From assembly GCA_963802915.1 (NCBI GenBank), contig CAWDKQ010000010.1, positions 186,001-250,000 on the forward strand: a stretch of 64,000 bases of DNA, read 5' to 3'. Below, in pieces: positions 42,574 through 51,664 of the stretch; position 1 is the first letter of the stretch; the number at the start of each line of letters is the position of its first letter. Both the position numbers and the translations under genes were made by a program. Source of the DNA: JAICMB01 sp963802915 (GTDB taxonomy: Bacteria; Acidobacteriota; Terriglobia; Bryobacterales; Bryobacteraceae). The notes under the pieces were generated by a model. That model was not told the origin of the DNA. It did not search any database and saw only the letters and a list, made by a program, of their open reading frames with translations.

Positions 42574-45216
42574 TCAGTCTGCCGCGGTGCCTGCGACCAT
42601 GCTGGACCGATGCGGTAGCGTAAAGAAGAAAGTCGAGCCTTTCCCCGGCTCTGATTCAACCCACACTCTTCCGCTGTGGCGTTCCAGGATGCGTTTCACC
42701 AGCGCGAGCCCGATGCCGCTGCCTTCCACTTCATCGCGGGAGTGCAGCCGCTGAAACGCATCGAAGATACGCTCCGCGTAGCGCATATCGATTCCGATCC
42801 CGTTGTCCTTAACCGCAAAGACCCACTCCCCGCCTTTGAGTTCCGCCGAGACTCGTATTTCCGGAAGCGCGGCTGAGCGGTACTTGATCGCGTTGCCGAG
42901 AAGATTCTGAAACACCCGCAGAAGCGCGCCGTCGTTTCCTAGAACGACGGGAAGGTTCTCGGCGTCGATGTGCGCTCCGGATTCCGCGATCGCCGTCCGG
43001 AGATGATCGACCGCAATTTGGAAAAGCGCGCCACAATCCGCCGGCCCCTTCTCAAGCTGCGTTCCTACGCCATATCGCGAGAACTCGAGCAGGTCCTTTA
43101 TGAGAGTCTGCATTCGTTTCACGGACGCCCGGATCTGGCTTAGGATCTCGCGCCCTTCGCCTGACAAGCCCGCTTCCGGTTTGTCCAGGAGTGCGCTGAA
43201 GGCGCCAATGGATCGCAGAGGCTCCTGCAAATCGTGACTTGCTGCGTATGCGAACCTTTGAAGATCCTCATTGGAACGCCGCAGCTCTTTTTCGATGCGC
43301 TTGAGTTCGCTGACATCGATGAAAGCACCGACACTTCCGCGTGGCCTGCCCCTGCTATCCAGCAACGGAACGGCATCGCCCATCACTGTTCGCGAGGAGC
43401 CGTCCTCGTAGACGATGTCGAGCTCGTAATTCCGCACTGCCTGCCCGGTCGCGGCGGCCACTTGTACGGGTAGCTCCGGCGCCGGAATCTCCCGGCCATT
43501 CTTCATGACGCGGAACTGCGCCGGACTCTCGACTTCGCCCGCCGACTTCGAGAGATTGGCCCCCAGAGGAACAAGTAGAAGTTCATGCGTCGCGCGGCTT
43601 CCGATAATGACCCGGCACTCCGGATCGCGCGCGATGAATGTTGCCGCCGGCACCGCATCCATAACTGCTTCCAATTCTTCCGCCCGCGCCCGCTCCCGCG
43701 CCTCGCTCTCTCGCAGCGCTTCCTCGGCGATCTTGCGATCGGTGACATCAACATTGATGCCTATCATTCGCACCGGCTTGCCCGCATCGTCGAATAGCAC
43801 CATGCCGCGCGCGTTGATCCAGCGGATTTCTCTCGTGTCACGACGCCGGATGCGAAAATCGGAGGTCAGTTCCCGGTTCGCCTTCGCGTCTTCCATGGTC
43901 CAAATTGCAATCTCGCGATCCTCCGGCAAAACGCGGTTCAGCCAGGACTCGAAAGTTCCTTCGAACTCTTCCCGCCGCATTCCATACAACGCCAGCGTTT
44001 CGTCGGACCAGGAGTTGACGTTGTGGACCATGTCCCAATCGAACGTGCCGGAGCGTCCGGCCTTCAGCGCGAACGCGAGGCGCTGCTGAAGGCTCCGAAG
44101 CTCTTCATCGGCCTTTTTCCTCTCTGTGATGTTGGCGCCAATGCCGGTCAATCCGATGACCTTGCCTTCTTTATCGCGATAAGGGGCCTTCGCGAACAGA
44201 TAAGTGACCGTGCCGTGCGGCGTGTCCGCGGTTTCCTCGAGAACCTCCAATCGTCCGTTCTCCATCACTCGTCGATCGTTAGCCATGATCTCCCGCGCCT
44301 GCTCGGGATCGGACATGAATTCCAAATCTGTCTTGCCTACGATTTCGCTCTCGTCCTTGTTTAGTAAGCGAAGCATCGCCGGGTTGGCCATCAACAGCCG
44401 GCCTTCTCGATCTTTCACGAGAATCATGTTGTCGGTACCTTCGTTGATGGCTCGCAAAATCGACGTGCTTTCGTGCAACTCGCGTTCGGCGCGCTTCTGC
44501 CCTGTGATATCGCGATACGAAACAGTGATACCTCCATCGTCCACCGGAAACACCTTCACCTCGTACCAGCGTTCCGTGGCGCTATCGCGACTTTCAAACA
44601 CGGCCGCCTCGCGCTCCCGCATGACCCGGCGAAACTGCGCCGCTTGTTCTTCGGGAATTCCAAGCGCGACCTCCCAAAACTTGCTGCCGATCAGTGTCTC
44701 GCGGCGGCGTCCGAACAAATGCTCGACGGCCCGATTGGCATACGTCAAGCGGAAATTCTTATCGAGCCGGATGTGGCCATCGCCAATGCTCTCGAGAATT
44801 GTCTTCGCTTCGCGCTCCGCTTGGCGCGCCCGCGCTTCGGCCTTCTTGCTGCGTATGAGAGCCGTAATCATGGAAACGAGTGTGGAAGCTTCTACCGGTT
44901 CGCGCAGGTATGCTTCCGCCCCGCTCTCTACCGCCGCGGGATAATCTTGTTGATAAAGACCGGCGCTCGAGATATGAAGAATCGGAATCAGCGCCGTGAC
45001 GGGATTGTTTTTGAGGCGTTTCGAAACTTCAAAACCGTCGAAATCGGGAAGGCGAATGTCCAGAAGAATGAGCGCGGGGTCTTCACTGGCTGCCAAAGCG
45101 AGAGCATCCTGACCGCACGACCCCTCCTTAACCAGAAAGCCGGCCGCCATCAGCATCCGCGTTCGGGCGTATCGTTGCGGTTCGGAATCATCGATATTGA
45201 GTATCAGTTCCAACAA
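42574..45216 (-). CDS. Hybrid sensor histidine kinase: receiver, four PAS, HisKA, HATPase
   Basis: 880 residues, no transmembrane segment, so a cytoplasmic sensor. Receiver domain 1-125 with acidic pair Asp9-Asp10 and phospho-acceptor Asp53 (ILLDIRLPD); the usual KP motif is REP (Arg105), an uncommon substitution. PAS/PAC modules at about 134-250, 250-370, 375-500 and 510-640. HisKA with His661 in ASHDLQEPLRSI, of the phytochrome-like subgroup, and HATPase with GNAIKYR, DNGIGID and GSGIGLALV. The partner regulator is unknown, but Rcp1-like receivers at 28323-29415 are candidates. Confidence 0.92.
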   Translation of the reverse strand: MLELILNIDDSEPQRYARTRMLMAAGFLVKEGSCGQDALALAASEDPALILLDIRLPDFDGFEVSKRLKNNPVTALIPILHISSAGLYQQDYPAAVESGAEAYLREPVEASTLVSMITALIRSKKAEARARQAEREAKTILESIGDGHIRLDKNFRLTYANRAVEHLFGRRRETLIGSKFWEVALGIPEEQAAQFRRVMREREAAVFESRDSATERWYEVKVFPVDDGGITVSYRDITGQKRAERELHESTSILRAINEGTDNMILVKDREGRLLMANPAMLRLLNKDESEIVGKTDLEFMSDPEQAREIMANDRRVMENGRLEVLEETADTPHGTVTYLFAKAPYRDKEGKVIGLTGIGANITERKKADEELRSLQQRLAFALKAGRSGTFDWDMVHNVNSWSDETLALYGMRREEFEGTFESWLNRVLPEDREIAIWTMEDAKANRELTSDFRIRRRDTREIRWINARGMVLFDDAGKPVRMIGINVDVTDRKIAEEALRESEARERARAEELEAVMDAVPAATFIARDPECRVIIGSRATHELLLVPLGANLSKSAGEVESPAQFRVMKNGREIPAPELPVQVAAATGQAVRNYELDIVYEDGSSRTVMGDAVPLLDSRGRPRGSVGAFIDVSELKRIEKELRRSNEDLQRFAYAASHDLQEPLRSIGAFSALLDKPEAGLSGEGREILSQIRASVKRMQTLIKDLLEFSRYGVGTQLEKGPADCGALFQIAVDHLRTAIAESGAHIDAENLPVVLGNDGALLRVFQNLLGNAIKYRSAALPEIRVSAELKGGEWVFAVKDNGIGIDMRYAERIFDAFQRLHSRDEVEGSGIGLALVKRILERHSGRVWVESEPGKGSTFFFTLPHRSSMVAGTAAD

Positions 45217-45297
45217 GACGTTCCCCCCTGGCGCGAGCTCGACGTAACGAAGTTATGTGTAACGGAATTCAGCGATGCGCGGCCGCACGTGCCGATC

Positions 45298-46425
45298 TCA
45301 AGATTTTAACCCTAAAACTCGCGTCATGATCCGTCCCATTAAAGCGCGGCGTCCCGGATGCAGAAACATCCACGAAAGGACGCCCACGATGCGCGGCTCG
45401 CGAAAGCCCGGCTCAACCTTTCGCCGGCGGTCCAGAATACCGGTCAAGGTTTCCTGGGGCTTTTCGCGAAAATCGTCGAGCATCGCGGTCTGACGCACAC
45501 ATGAGATCGTACAGAACGGAGCGCAACCCTTCGGCTGCGCGGCTTCGCGTTTAATATCTTCGACGGTGTATTGATCGAGCGGAATGCCCGGCCGGCCGCG
45601 CTGCTGCGAGCAGTAGTGAACGAGGCCGTCCTCGCAAATATAGAGAAATCTCCCGCCCGCCCGGCAATGCCACGAGTTCTCCAAGCCCCGCGCGACGTTT
45701 TCCTGAAAGCTGTCGAAATGCGCAAAAGAGAAGAGCGCTGTTTTGAGCTTCCGGAAACGATCGTAAACATCCTGCTGGGGCGGCGCCAGCGCTTTCAGTT
45801 GTCCTTCATGATCGTGCAAAATGCCGACCGTACTGGTGAACCCCAACTCTCGCGCTCGCGAGCCGACGGTGAACGCGTCTTCGGGCCGGCGGATGCCGGC
45901 GCCTAAAACCGAGTTGATGGTGACGCCGAACTCGGCATGTTCGGCGAGCCACTGCAGCTTGCGGTCGAGAACTTTGAGGCTCTTCTTGGAGGTCTCGTCC
46001 GGCATGACGTTGTCTATGCTGATCTGCAAATAATCGAGACCGGCGCGATTTAGACGCCTGATGCGATCCGCCGTAAGCAGATAGCCATTGGTGATGACAG
46101 TCGCGATCGCTCCCCGGTCGCGGATGCGCCGAATAATGGCGTCGAGATCGGGATGCAGGGTCGGCTCACCGCCGCTCAACGTAATGATAGTTGTCCCCAA
46201 ATCCGCCAGTCGGTCGATGCGGCTCAGCATGATATCGAGGGGAACGGGGTCGGAAACTTTGTCGTACTCGTTGCAGTACGCGCAGTCGAGATTACAGCGG
46301 CGAATAGGAACGACCTGCGCCAGGATGGGGTGCGACGCGGATTGCATCGCGCGCGCGAACATCCGGACTTCCCGAACTTTGCGGCCTGCGTTCTTGAATG
46401 CGCGCCGGATCCGGACTGACATCAT
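45298..46425 (-). CDS. Radical SAM protein with Cys-rich C-terminal region
   Basis: 375 residues. The [4Fe-4S]/SAM motif is CNLDCAYC (Cys44, Cys48, Cys51), followed by the glycine motif LSGGEPTLHPDL and the VITNGYLL strand. The C-terminal part has further Cys residues (WHCRAGG, YICEDG, HYCSQQ, GCAPFCTISC), similar to a SPASM or twitch region binding an extra cluster. Such proteins modify peptides or other substrates by radical chemistry. No precursor peptide or transporter gene is near. TGGAG lies 9 bases before the ATG. Confidence 0.88.
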   Translation of the reverse strand: MMSVRIRRAFKNAGRKVREVRMFARAMQSASHPILAQVVPIRRCNLDCAYCNEYDKVSDPVPLDIMLSRIDRLADLGTTIITLSGGEPTLHPDLDAIIRRIRDRGAIATVITNGYLLTADRIRRLNRAGLDYLQISIDNVMPDETSKKSLKVLDRKLQWLAEHAEFGVTINSVLGAGIRRPEDAFTVGSRARELGFTSTVGILHDHEGQLKALAPPQQDVYDRFRKLKTALFSFAHFDSFQENVARGLENSWHCRAGGRFLYICEDGLVHYCSQQRGRPGIPLDQYTVEDIKREAAQPKGCAPFCTISCVRQTAMLDDFREKPQETLTGILDRRRKVEPGFREPRIVGVLSWMFLHPGRRALMGRIMTRVLGLKS

Positions 46426-46482
46426 CCTATCTCCAGTTTACGACCTGTTTTCGTTGAGGTTATACTGGCGGGCGGGCGGACC

Positions 46483-46854
46483 ATGAATGTTTTTCGAAGT
46501 TTCGGAGCGGTTATCGCAGGTTACTTGATCTTCGCTATCTCGGCCGCTCTGCTGTTTCGGCTGGCGCAACGGAACCCGCACGCGCCGGCCTCCGCCACTT
46601 TCATGATATTGACGACAATTTACGGCTTTGTGTTCGCTTTTCTCGGCGGATACGTCGCGGCTCGAGTCGCAAACCGGCTCGAGTTATTGCACGCATCTCT
46701 ACTCGCTCTGCTGCTGGCAACGGGCGCGATGATTTCGCTGTTCGCCGAATTGGGCAGGGGCTCGGTGTGGACGCAAATCTCGGCGTTACTATTCATGGCT
46801 CCGGCGGCGGCGCTCGGAGGTATGGTACGACTCAAGAGTAAGGAGTCGCGATGA
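46483..46854 (+). CDS. Small membrane protein, four TM helices
   Basis: 123 residues almost entirely hydrophobic, with about four membrane helices (SFGAVIAGYLIFAISAALLF, MILTTIYGFVFAFLGGYVAA, LLALLLATGAMISLFAEL, ISALLFMAPAAALGGMV). No family is recognised. It begins 57 bases from the divergent radical SAM gene and overlaps the Sel1 gene that follows (ATGA), so it is probably cotranscribed with that gene. Confidence 0.65.
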   Translation: MNVFRSFGAVIAGYLIFAISAALLFRLAQRNPHAPASATFMILTTIYGFVFAFLGGYVAARVANRLELLHASLLALLLATGAMISLFAELGRGSVWTQISALLFMAPAAALGGMVRLKSKESR

Positions 46855-47324
46855 AGTCGTTTGAAGCTTTCGCATGGTTCGCGTCTTTAGGTTTGTTCCT
46901 CGCCCTGGGACAGGACTTCGACACCGGCCTCCATGCATATGAAAATCAAGATTACGCGACGGCATTAAAAGAGTGGCGTCCGCTTGCCGAAAAAGGAAAC
47001 ACGCTGGCCGAATTCAATCTCGGCTTACTCTATTTCGATGGGAAAGGCGTCCCGCAGGATTTCGAACAAGCCTCGGAATGGTTCGAAAAGGCCGCCGATC
47101 AGGGTTATACCAGGGCGCAGCACAATCTCGGCGAGATGTATGCCATCGGCCAGGGTGTGAAGAAGGACTTGGTGCAATCGTATAAATGGTTGAGTCTTTG
47201 CGCGGCGAGCGGCAATCAAACCTGCGCCGATCATCGCGATTGGGTGGCCAAGAAGCTAAAAGGATCGCAGCTCTCGGCCGCGCAGCGCATGACGCGCGAT
47301 TGGAAGCCGAAGCCGGGCTCGTAG
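46851..47324 (+). CDS. Sel1-repeat (SLR) secreted protein
   Basis: 157 residues with a signal peptide (AFAWFASLGLFLALGQD) and about three Sel1-like repeats: KEWRPLAEKGNTLAEFNLGLLYFDGKGVPQDFEQ, ASEWFEKAADQGYTRAQHNLGEMYAIGQGVKKDL, and a last partial SYKWLSLCAASG. SLR proteins form helical solenoids that mediate protein-protein contacts in the envelope. It overlaps the preceding membrane gene and its partner is unknown. Confidence 0.85.
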   Translation: MKSFEAFAWFASLGLFLALGQDFDTGLHAYENQDYATALKEWRPLAEKGNTLAEFNLGLLYFDGKGVPQDFEQASEWFEKAADQGYTRAQHNLGEMYAIGQGVKKDLVQSYKWLSLCAASGNQTCADHRDWVAKKLKGSQLSAAQRMTRDWKPKPGS

Positions 47325-47340
47325 CGGCGGAGCCTGAAGA

Positions 47341-47727
47341 TCAGGCGAGCCACGATTGTGCGAGGGCCTCGGCGCTCCCCTCGAGGTTCACCGTTTCGCT
47401 CCGCGATTCGTTTCCATTGTCGATGAATACCGCGGCGATGCCTTCGGGGGTGGGGCGCAGTTCCAGCCGTTTCTCGCGCGCCTCGAGACGCAGCGTGGTA
47501 CCAAGCCAAACGATATGCACCTTCATTCTTTTCGCGTATCCGAGCCGCGTCGCGTGGGCGAGAAGGTCTTTGGTGAATTGCGAATCTTTTAATTCTTCGG
47601 CGTAAGGCGCTACAGCCCGGGCGGCTGCACTCTCTTCTTCTCGCCGCTGGTGGTCCCGCTGCGATTCCTTTTCGTCGCGGGATTCCAGGTTCTTCAAACT
47701 GCTTTCGAGGTTGTCCAGAAAACTCAT
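47341..47727 (-). CDS. Hypothetical cytoplasmic protein
   Basis: 128 residues from ATG 47727; the earlier ATG at 47733 directly abuts GGAG and would be too close for ribosome binding, so the second one is favoured. The first 45 residues are a charged, probably coiled-coil helix (LESSLKNLESRDEKESQRDHQRREEES); the rest is a beta-containing domain (VHIVWLGTTLRLEAREKRLELRPTPEG). No signal peptide and no known domain recognised. It ends 16 bases from the convergent Sel1 gene. Confidence 0.65.
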   Translation of the reverse strand: MSFLDNLESSLKNLESRDEKESQRDHQRREEESAAARAVAPYAEELKDSQFTKDLLAHATRLGYAKRMKVHIVWLGTTLRLEAREKRLELRPTPEGIAAVFIDNGNESRSETVNLEGSAEALAQSWLA

Positions 47728-47778
47728 ACTCATCTCCAGTTTGAACCACTCTCTGAAGGAGTGCTACAAAGAGGGCGC

Positions 47779-48300
47779 ATGAAAATGTTTCTTGTTGGTC
47801 TTCTGATCGGTTGTTTAGTGGTGGTTCCACTCGCCGCTTACCTTTATGTAAAGCTTGGCTTCCTCTCTTTGGATACAACCGCGAAGCCGTTGCCGGGGGA
47901 AGAGCTTATGGCGCACACGGCGTTGAACGCGAGCATAGGATCCGCGAAGGATCGCCCGGACCCGCTAACTGTAACGGACGATAACCTGCTCGCTGGCGCG
48001 AAGGAGTATCGCGAACATTGCGCGGTTTGTCACGGTTTACCGGCTCAACCTAAAACACTAATTGCCGCTGGAATGTTCCCCAAACCACCGCAGCTTTTGG
48101 AGGGCCACGGAGTCACCGACGATCCCGAGGGTGAGACGTTCTGGAAAGTGACGCACGGAATCCGCCTCTCTGGAATGCCAGGATTTCCGGATCTGCCGGA
48201 GCAGGAGCGCTGGCAAGTGACGATGCTGTTAAAGCATGCCGGCAAGCTGCCTCAATTGGTGGAAACCGAGTTGAGGCAGCCGGCCGGACCATCGCGATGA
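47779..48300 (+). CDS. Membrane-anchored c-type cytochrome
   Basis: 173 residues; an N-terminal anchor (MFLVGLLIGCLVVVPLAAYLYV) followed by a class I cytochrome c domain with CAVCH (Cys81, Cys84, His85) and the axial Met in SGMPGF near residue 132. The function is periplasmic electron transfer. The ATG at 47779 is preceded by GAGGGC; the in-frame extension upstream is antisense to the neighbouring gene. Similar small cytochromes accompany various dehydrogenases, but no such enzyme is next to it. Confidence 0.87.
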   Translation: MKMFLVGLLIGCLVVVPLAAYLYVKLGFLSLDTTAKPLPGEELMAHTALNASIGSAKDRPDPLTVTDDNLLAGAKEYREHCAVCHGLPAQPKTLIAAGMFPKPPQLLEGHGVTDDPEGETFWKVTHGIRLSGMPGFPDLPEQERWQVTMLLKHAGKLPQLVETELRQPAGPSR

Positions 48301-48319
48301 ACTAACCGCTCCGTCGCGG

Positions 48320-48748
48320 TTACGTTTCGGATGCCGCGAGGCTCATGGCTTCGCTGGGATTCATTGCGCAGGTCACGATTTGCGGACAGCGCTTGCACGC
48401 GAGCCGTCCTTCCTGCAAGAACCAGCGGCAGTCCGCACGGATCTGGCAGGGAGGAAGAGGCTCGGTGACGGCGGGTAGCAATTGCACGAGCCGCGTCGCC
48501 AGCCTGCAATCGACGCCGTCAAAATGGCAACAGGATTTTTCCTGGCACGGAGCAGCCAGCCGGAGCACCTCGGTGGGATGCACCGGCCCGGCGAGCGCGA
48601 GCAGGTCTTCGGTAACTGGAACCGGGCGTTCCAGCCAGGACACGTGAGGTTGCGCGGCAGTCCCTCCGATTACTCCGAATACTACGCAGCCGGCGATCTC
48701 GGGTTGGGCGCTGGGGCAGAGTACCGGACGGGAACGAGTGTGATCCAC
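48320..48748 (-). CDS. Cys-rich hypothetical protein
   Basis: About 142 residues from GTG 48748, which follows the stop of the upstream gene by 16 bases. Ten or more Cys residues include CQEKSCCHFDGVDC, PPCQIRADCRW and ACKRCPQIVTC, plus an earlier VLCPSAQPE. The motif series suggests metal or Fe-S binding, or disulfides. The pattern of conserved AAPC, HFDG and CRWF segments looks like a real family but I cannot name it. A longer start at 48832 would run over the upstream gene. Confidence 0.6.
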   Translation of the reverse strand: MDHTRSRPVLCPSAQPEIAGCVVFGVIGGTAAQPHVSWLERPVPVTEDLLALAGPVHPTEVLRLAAPCQEKSCCHFDGVDCRLATRLVQLLPAVTEPLPPCQIRADCRWFLQEGRLACKRCPQIVTCAMNPSEAMSLAASET

Positions 48749-48764
48749 GTCTGCCTCGTGAGCC

Positions 48765-49094
48765 TCAATTGACTTTGAGACCGATGATCTTCGCGTGCGG
48801 GGGTATGACAGCGGGCTTGGCAGCGTGACCACCCGCCGCCGTCTTCGCCGCCAGTTCCGCGGTTTCGCTTACATCCAAGACTAACGGCTGAGCGTTAGGA
48901 CCTCCGATCGCGGTGGCGATGGTTGCTGCCAGTTCGTTCGCCGCTGCCGCATCGGCCTGAGGAATTTCAAAACCGAGCCAAATATGTCTGTCTGTAATGC
49001 GATTCTTCTTCGCCAGTTCTACCGCTTTTTCGAGCGCGGCCGGAAGTTGACTTAAAGGAATCGTTGTTCCTTGGTGGCCAGGATTCTGTGCCAT
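48765..49094 (-). CDS. Hypothetical small protein
   Basis: 109 residues from ATG 49094, supported by GGAGG nine bases upstream; the long open frame that continues further upstream is shadow of the MFS gene. The sequence is Ala-rich and probably helical (LPAALEKAVELAKKNRITDRHIWLGFEIP) with a C-terminal AKPAVIPPHAKIIGLKVN. No domain recognised. It is followed by the Cys-rich gene with 16 bases between them; the two may act together. Confidence 0.65.
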   Translation of the reverse strand: MAQNPGHQGTTIPLSQLPAALEKAVELAKKNRITDRHIWLGFEIPQADAAAANELAATIATAIGGPNAQPLVLDVSETAELAAKTAAGGHAAKPAVIPPHAKIIGLKVN

Positions 49095-49187
49095 GTTACA
49101 TACCTCCGGCAAGTAGTGAGTCATGGAAGGATATCGTTTCAGAAAGAAACAGCCTATGTCGCGATGGCGTCTTAAAGGCACCTGCCT

Positions 49188-50444
49188 ATGACTCCTCCTA
49201 AACTCGCCAACCGTTGGATGATCGCCGTCGCCGCCGTCATCATGCAAGTCTGTCTCGGTGCTGTCTATGGCTGGAGCGTGTTCGTCCATCCGTTGATGAA
49301 CGCCGAGCACTGGACACTCACCGAAGTTTCTCTGACGTTCACAATTTCGGTTGCTGTGCTTGGCATAGGCACCATTGTGGGCGGCTTGTGGCAGGATCGC
49401 GTAGGCCCGCGTCTGGTGGCAACAGTTGCCGGCGTTCTCTACGGACTCGGATACATGGTTTCCGGCTGGGCGGTTCACTCCGGATCGCTGTGGGGTTTGT
49501 ACGCGGGTTACGGTGTGATCGGTGGAATCGGGATGGGTATGGGTTACATCTGCCCGGTCGCGACCATCGCGAAGTGGTTTCCCGACCGGCGGGGTTTGAT
49601 GACCGGTATCGCCGTGATGGGCTACGGCGCCGGCGCGCTCATCATGGGTCCGTTTGCAGCGCGGGAGATTCTCGCCTGCGGGCTTCCCGCAACATTCATT
49701 ACGTTGGGTATCGTTTACCTGGTGGTCGTGCTTGCGACCGCGCAATTCTATTCGAATCCCCCGGTCGGCTGGCGTCCGGCCGGATGGGAACCGAACACCA
49801 CGGTTTCGCGGGCCGCGTCCACGCGCGATTATACGGTTAGCGAAGCGCTCCGAACGTGGCAGTTTTGGCTCCTCTGGTTAATGTTGTTTCTCAGCGTATC
49901 CGCGGGAATCATGATCATCAGCCAGGCCTCTCCGATGGCTCAACAGATCGCCGGGGTGACGGCTGTCACGGCATCGAGCATCGTGGGACTCATATCCGTA
50001 TTTAATGCTCTGGGCCGTGTGTTCTGGGCGTGGGTCTCCGATTTAATCGGCCGGGCACCGGTGTACCTGATTCTATACGGAATCTACGCGGTCGCGTTTT
50101 TCCTGCTGCCAAGCGCTCACGATGAGACGATGTTTGGGCTCCTGGTAGCGGCCATCGGATTCTGCTACGGCGGCGGCTTCGGCGTGATGCCTTCCTTTAC
50201 GGCGGACTTTTTCGGCTCGCGTTACATGGGCGGAATCTACGGTTGGATTCTTCTCGCATGGGGGGCGGGCGCCATTCCGTCGCCAATCCTGATCGCGCGG
50301 GTTCGCCAGCAGACGGGTACTTACGCGGAAGCGATTCACATTATTGGTGTAGTGGTAGTGATCGCGATGGCCCTGCCCATCGTCGCGATGCTGCAAAAGC
50401 CTCGTGAAGCGAGCCCCGGCGCGCGCAAATTGAGACCGGCGTAG
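49188..50444 (+). CDS. OFA-type MFS transporter (oxalate:formate antiporter-like)
   Basis: 418 residues, 12 hydrophobic segments. The N-terminal RWMIAVAAVIMQVCLGAVYGWSVF and the TM4-5 segment GYGVIGGIGMGMGYICPVATIAKWFPDRRGLMTGIAVMGYG are distinctive of the OFA subfamily, which includes the oxalate/formate antiporter OxlT and other monocarboxylate carriers. The first conserved cytoplasmic loop GGLWQDRVGPR fits the MFS A-motif. The transported acid is not known; the lactate genes at the left edge are far away, so no link is claimed. Confidence 0.9.
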   Translation: MTPPKLANRWMIAVAAVIMQVCLGAVYGWSVFVHPLMNAEHWTLTEVSLTFTISVAVLGIGTIVGGLWQDRVGPRLVATVAGVLYGLGYMVSGWAVHSGSLWGLYAGYGVIGGIGMGMGYICPVATIAKWFPDRRGLMTGIAVMGYGAGALIMGPFAAREILACGLPATFITLGIVYLVVVLATAQFYSNPPVGWRPAGWEPNTTVSRAASTRDYTVSEALRTWQFWLLWLMLFLSVSAGIMIISQASPMAQQIAGVTAVTASSIVGLISVFNALGRVFWAWVSDLIGRAPVYLILYGIYAVAFFLLPSAHDETMFGLLVAAIGFCYGGGFGVMPSFTADFFGSRYMGGIYGWILLAWGAGAIPSPILIARVRQQTGTYAEAIHIIGVVVVIAMALPIVAMLQKPREASPGARKLRPA

Positions 50445-50543
50445 CAGCGGCAGCAACACTGATTAAATAAAAAGTCGCGCATAACTTTTGGGTTCCCTTC
50501 TTCGAAATACCGAACGTAGTTAATCTGCTTCAAGGGAAACCGA

Positions 50544-51656
50544 ATGAAACTTTCTGTGTTACTCGTCTGCGCTGGAATTGCGTCTGCATCGTCCGCATCC
50601 GCTCAGAATTCGAATGCCGGGGCCGTATTCGTCATGAACAACAGCCCGCAACTCAATGAGGTCATCCAGTACAACCGCTTGTCGAATGGGATGCTTCAAC
50701 GAGCCCGCGCTTATGCTACAGGAGGACGCGGAAGCGGCGGAGTCACCGATCCGCTGTCATCGCAGGGCTCTCTGACTCTCAGTTCGGACAATTCGCGGCT
50801 CTTCGCGGTCAACGCCGGAAGTGGCGACATCTCCGTATTTTTGGTTCTTCCATACGGTCTGGTGTTAACCGATGTGACCCCGTCCGGGGGAAGTTCGCCG
50901 GTGGCAGTCGCTCAATATGGCGACCTTGTTTATGTCGTCAATTCGGGCGGCGGCAGCAACGTAACGGGATTCCAGGTAAGTCCATACGGCCAACTGAGAC
51001 CCATTCCCAGCTCTACGACGTTCCTGACCTCCAATATTCCGGGCGCAGCTTCGGTTGCTTTTAGCCCGGACGGTAAGTTCCTTGCAGTTACAGAACGCCT
51101 CACGAATAACATCGACACGTTCTCCGTGCAGCCGAACGGTACGTTATCTCCGATTGTCGCCAACGCGAGCGCCGTGCCCGGCGTCTTTGCGGTGCTCTTT
51201 GCCGGGGGTGACTACGCGATCGTGGTTTCCACGGGACCCGCGGGCGCGCAGAACGGTTCCCTGCTGTCTTCTTATTCGATAGCGGGAGATGACAAGATCA
51301 CTCCGATTACGTCCAGTGTCGCCACGCTGGGTGCCGGCGCTTGCTGGCACGTCATCACCCCGGACGGGCATTTCGTCTACGCTTCGAACTCCGCCTCCTC
51401 AACGATTTCCGGATTCGCGCTCGGCGCGGGCGGAACGCTCACAGCACTTCCGGGGACGATCGCAGCTACAAATCCAACAGGCAGCACGAATCTCGATCTC
51501 GCGCTGAGCGCCGACGGCAAGTTCCTTTATAGTTTGAATTCCGGAACTGGCGTGGTCGGCATTTTCGGCGTTCAAAGCGACGGCACGCTGACGAGCATTG
51601 GGACCGCGAGTGGAATCACTCCGCAAGGCGGTTTCAACGGCATCGCGGCGTATTGA
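50544..51656 (+). CDS. Secreted beta-propeller (YVTN/lactonase-like) protein
   Basis: 370 residues with a signal peptide (MKLSVLLVCAGIASASSASA). Repeating units of about 45-50 residues contain LSSDNSRLFAVNAGSGDISVF, VAFSPDGKFLAVTERLTNNIDTF and ITPDGHFVYASNSASSTISGFAL, the pattern of seven-bladed beta propellers of the 6-phosphogluconolactonase/YVTN type. Exported propellers usually bind ligands rather than act in the pentose pathway. Ends 9 bases from the convergent permease gene. Confidence 0.87.
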   Translation: MKLSVLLVCAGIASASSASAQNSNAGAVFVMNNSPQLNEVIQYNRLSNGMLQRARAYATGGRGSGGVTDPLSSQGSLTLSSDNSRLFAVNAGSGDISVFLVLPYGLVLTDVTPSGGSSPVAVAQYGDLVYVVNSGGGSNVTGFQVSPYGQLRPIPSSTTFLTSNIPGAASVAFSPDGKFLAVTERLTNNIDTFSVQPNGTLSPIVANASAVPGVFAVLFAGGDYAIVVSTGPAGAQNGSLLSSYSIAGDDKITPITSSVATLGAGACWHVITPDGHFVYASNSASSTISGFALGAGGTLTALPGTIAATNPTGSTNLDLALSADGKFLYSLNSGTGVVGIFGVQSDGTLTSIGTASGITPQGGFNGIAAY

Positions 51657-51664
51657 ATTTCGCG

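Noticed and set aside
49095..49745. Extension of the small minus-strand protein at 48765-49094 across the MFS gene
   Set aside because: The region is antisense to a well-supported MFS transporter; the His/Arg/Asn-rich translation has no protein-like pattern and GGAGG supports ATG 49094.
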